Shown: positions 63,276 to 64,000 of the stretch, one piece after another
Layout: every line of letters begins with the position of its first letter
How positions within the stretch are numbered: position 1 is the stretch's first letter
Assembly (NCBI RefSeq): GCF_015706575.1
Contig: NW_024037074.1
Coordinates: forward strand, 930,001-994,000
DNA length: 64,000 bases
DNA from: Patiria miniata
Lineage: Eukaryota; Echinodermata; Asteroidea; Valvatida; Asterinidae
Reading direction: 5' to 3'
Notes under the pieces: generated by a model
Databases searched by the model: none
What the model saw: only the letters and a program-made list of their open reading frames with translations
What the model was told of the DNA's origin: nothing
Made by a program: the position numbers and the translations under genes

Positions 63276-64000
63276 GCCATGTTGTCTAATGTCTCTAGGC
63301 CTATTGCTATCACTTGCCATAATTACATCCCTTCTTTACCGATACTGTCCTACGTGCAAAATGTTATTCCAATCAAAGCTGCCATGCATCAACCCTCCTT
63401 GCCAGGCATGTACACTCCCATTCTAGACACACAATTCTAGTTCTAACCTCAGTTAGTTGCCTTCAACTTCAAGTCAATGGCTGGATTGAAGGTCTAGTTC
63501 ATTAGGTTTTTTTAGGTTAAGATTAATTCAAAGTAATCCCTTGCTAATTTGTTTAGTCATACAGAAAATTGGGTAAAAGTTCACACTGAAAGCCACAGCC
63601 CTTTACGTTGTTTTATTTCAATTAATTGTACTGCTGTTGCAAGCAGGTCATCACCCTTATTAGGTAAACCATGCAAAGCCAAACCATTGGCACCAGTTGT
63701 CTTTTATGTGGACGACCACACAAGTAATGTACTTGCATGCATATGGTGAGTAACCACTTAATTTTGTCACTTCCTTTGAAAAACATGTTCACCAGAGCCC
63801 TTGAATTAGAAATTGTTTGAAACAAAATAAAAAACAAAAACAAGACTATGAAACCCCCCTCCCCCAAAACACCCCTACCCTTATCCTAACCACTGACTTT
63901 GTGACTCAGCATGGCAACACTTGTTAAATCTTTGATACTTGATAAAAAATTACTTCTACTTTTTAAATACATTCAACGTTTTCAATCCTTTTTGTTATAA
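63276..64000. other. no gene seen
   Basis: A+T-rich end of the window. Short open frames (up to 81 codons) have no motif or splice support. Confidence 0.4.

Overview
This is animal nuclear DNA: A+T-rich, intron-sized spacing, short exons with GT/AG borders, and a heavy load of decayed non-LTR, Penelope-like and Gypsy retroelements, tRNA-derived SINEs, MITEs and minisatellites. No bacterial gene structure is present. The first coding exon of NOSIP, metazoan-type SINE core sequence (words around CTTGGGCAAGGCACTT and GCGCTTTATAAAT) and frequent ACATGTAC runs suggest a marine invertebrate, probably a deuterostome (echinoderm, hemichordate or cephalochordate). The sequence alone does not settle which.

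Layout. 0-7.1 kb: broken minus-strand pieces of a TTF-type zinc-finger/hAT-related gene, two BEN-like domains and a cysteine-rich CXC exon, with a tandem duplication and a long-armed foldback element between them. 7.5-18.1 kb: a minus-strand patchwork of exons from an unrecognised coiled-coil gene, interrupted by two LINE carcasses and followed by a TatD-nuclease fragment. 18.5-24.4 kb: MITEs, SINE pieces and satellites with no convincing gene. 25.1 kb: NOSIP exon 1 on the plus strand, followed by a 16-bp hairpin-forming minisatellite, its inverted counterpart and a near-perfect palindromic element. 28.5-32.4 kb: two arrays of short conserved words (GGGGTAAAAACGCCC; CTGTAAC..GACACCAAA), a Penelope-like fragment and a hammerhead-ribozyme-like core. 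34.1-55.5 kb: plus-strand exons of the same coiled-coil gene; eight of them join in one open frame. Further mobile DNA lies among them, including a 1.1-kb TA-flanked element, a Gypsy RNase H piece between inverted repeats, an 8-bp-TSD hAT MITE inside an exon copy, and an array of the word GTAACGGAAGGAC. 55.5-60 kb: no gene seen. 60-62.8 kb: two head-to-head Penelope-like carcasses around a GCC-rich repeat. 62.9-63.3 kb: a minisatellite.

How the parts relate. The dominant theme is a plus-strand coiled-coil gene at 34-55 kb whose exons recur, inverted block by block, at 8-18 kb. The blocks keep the same left-to-right order although each is flipped, which a single inverted duplication cannot produce. 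The plus-strand series keeps compatible splice phases through eight exons and then meets a one-base frame problem at 53675; the left copies are scrambled and partly frameshifted. The most unusual unexplained signals are the three families of short conserved words in divergent sequence: one at about 190-bp spacing inside a 28-bp perfect inverted-repeat frame, one arranged as head-to-head palindromes, and one as clustered copies in both orientations.
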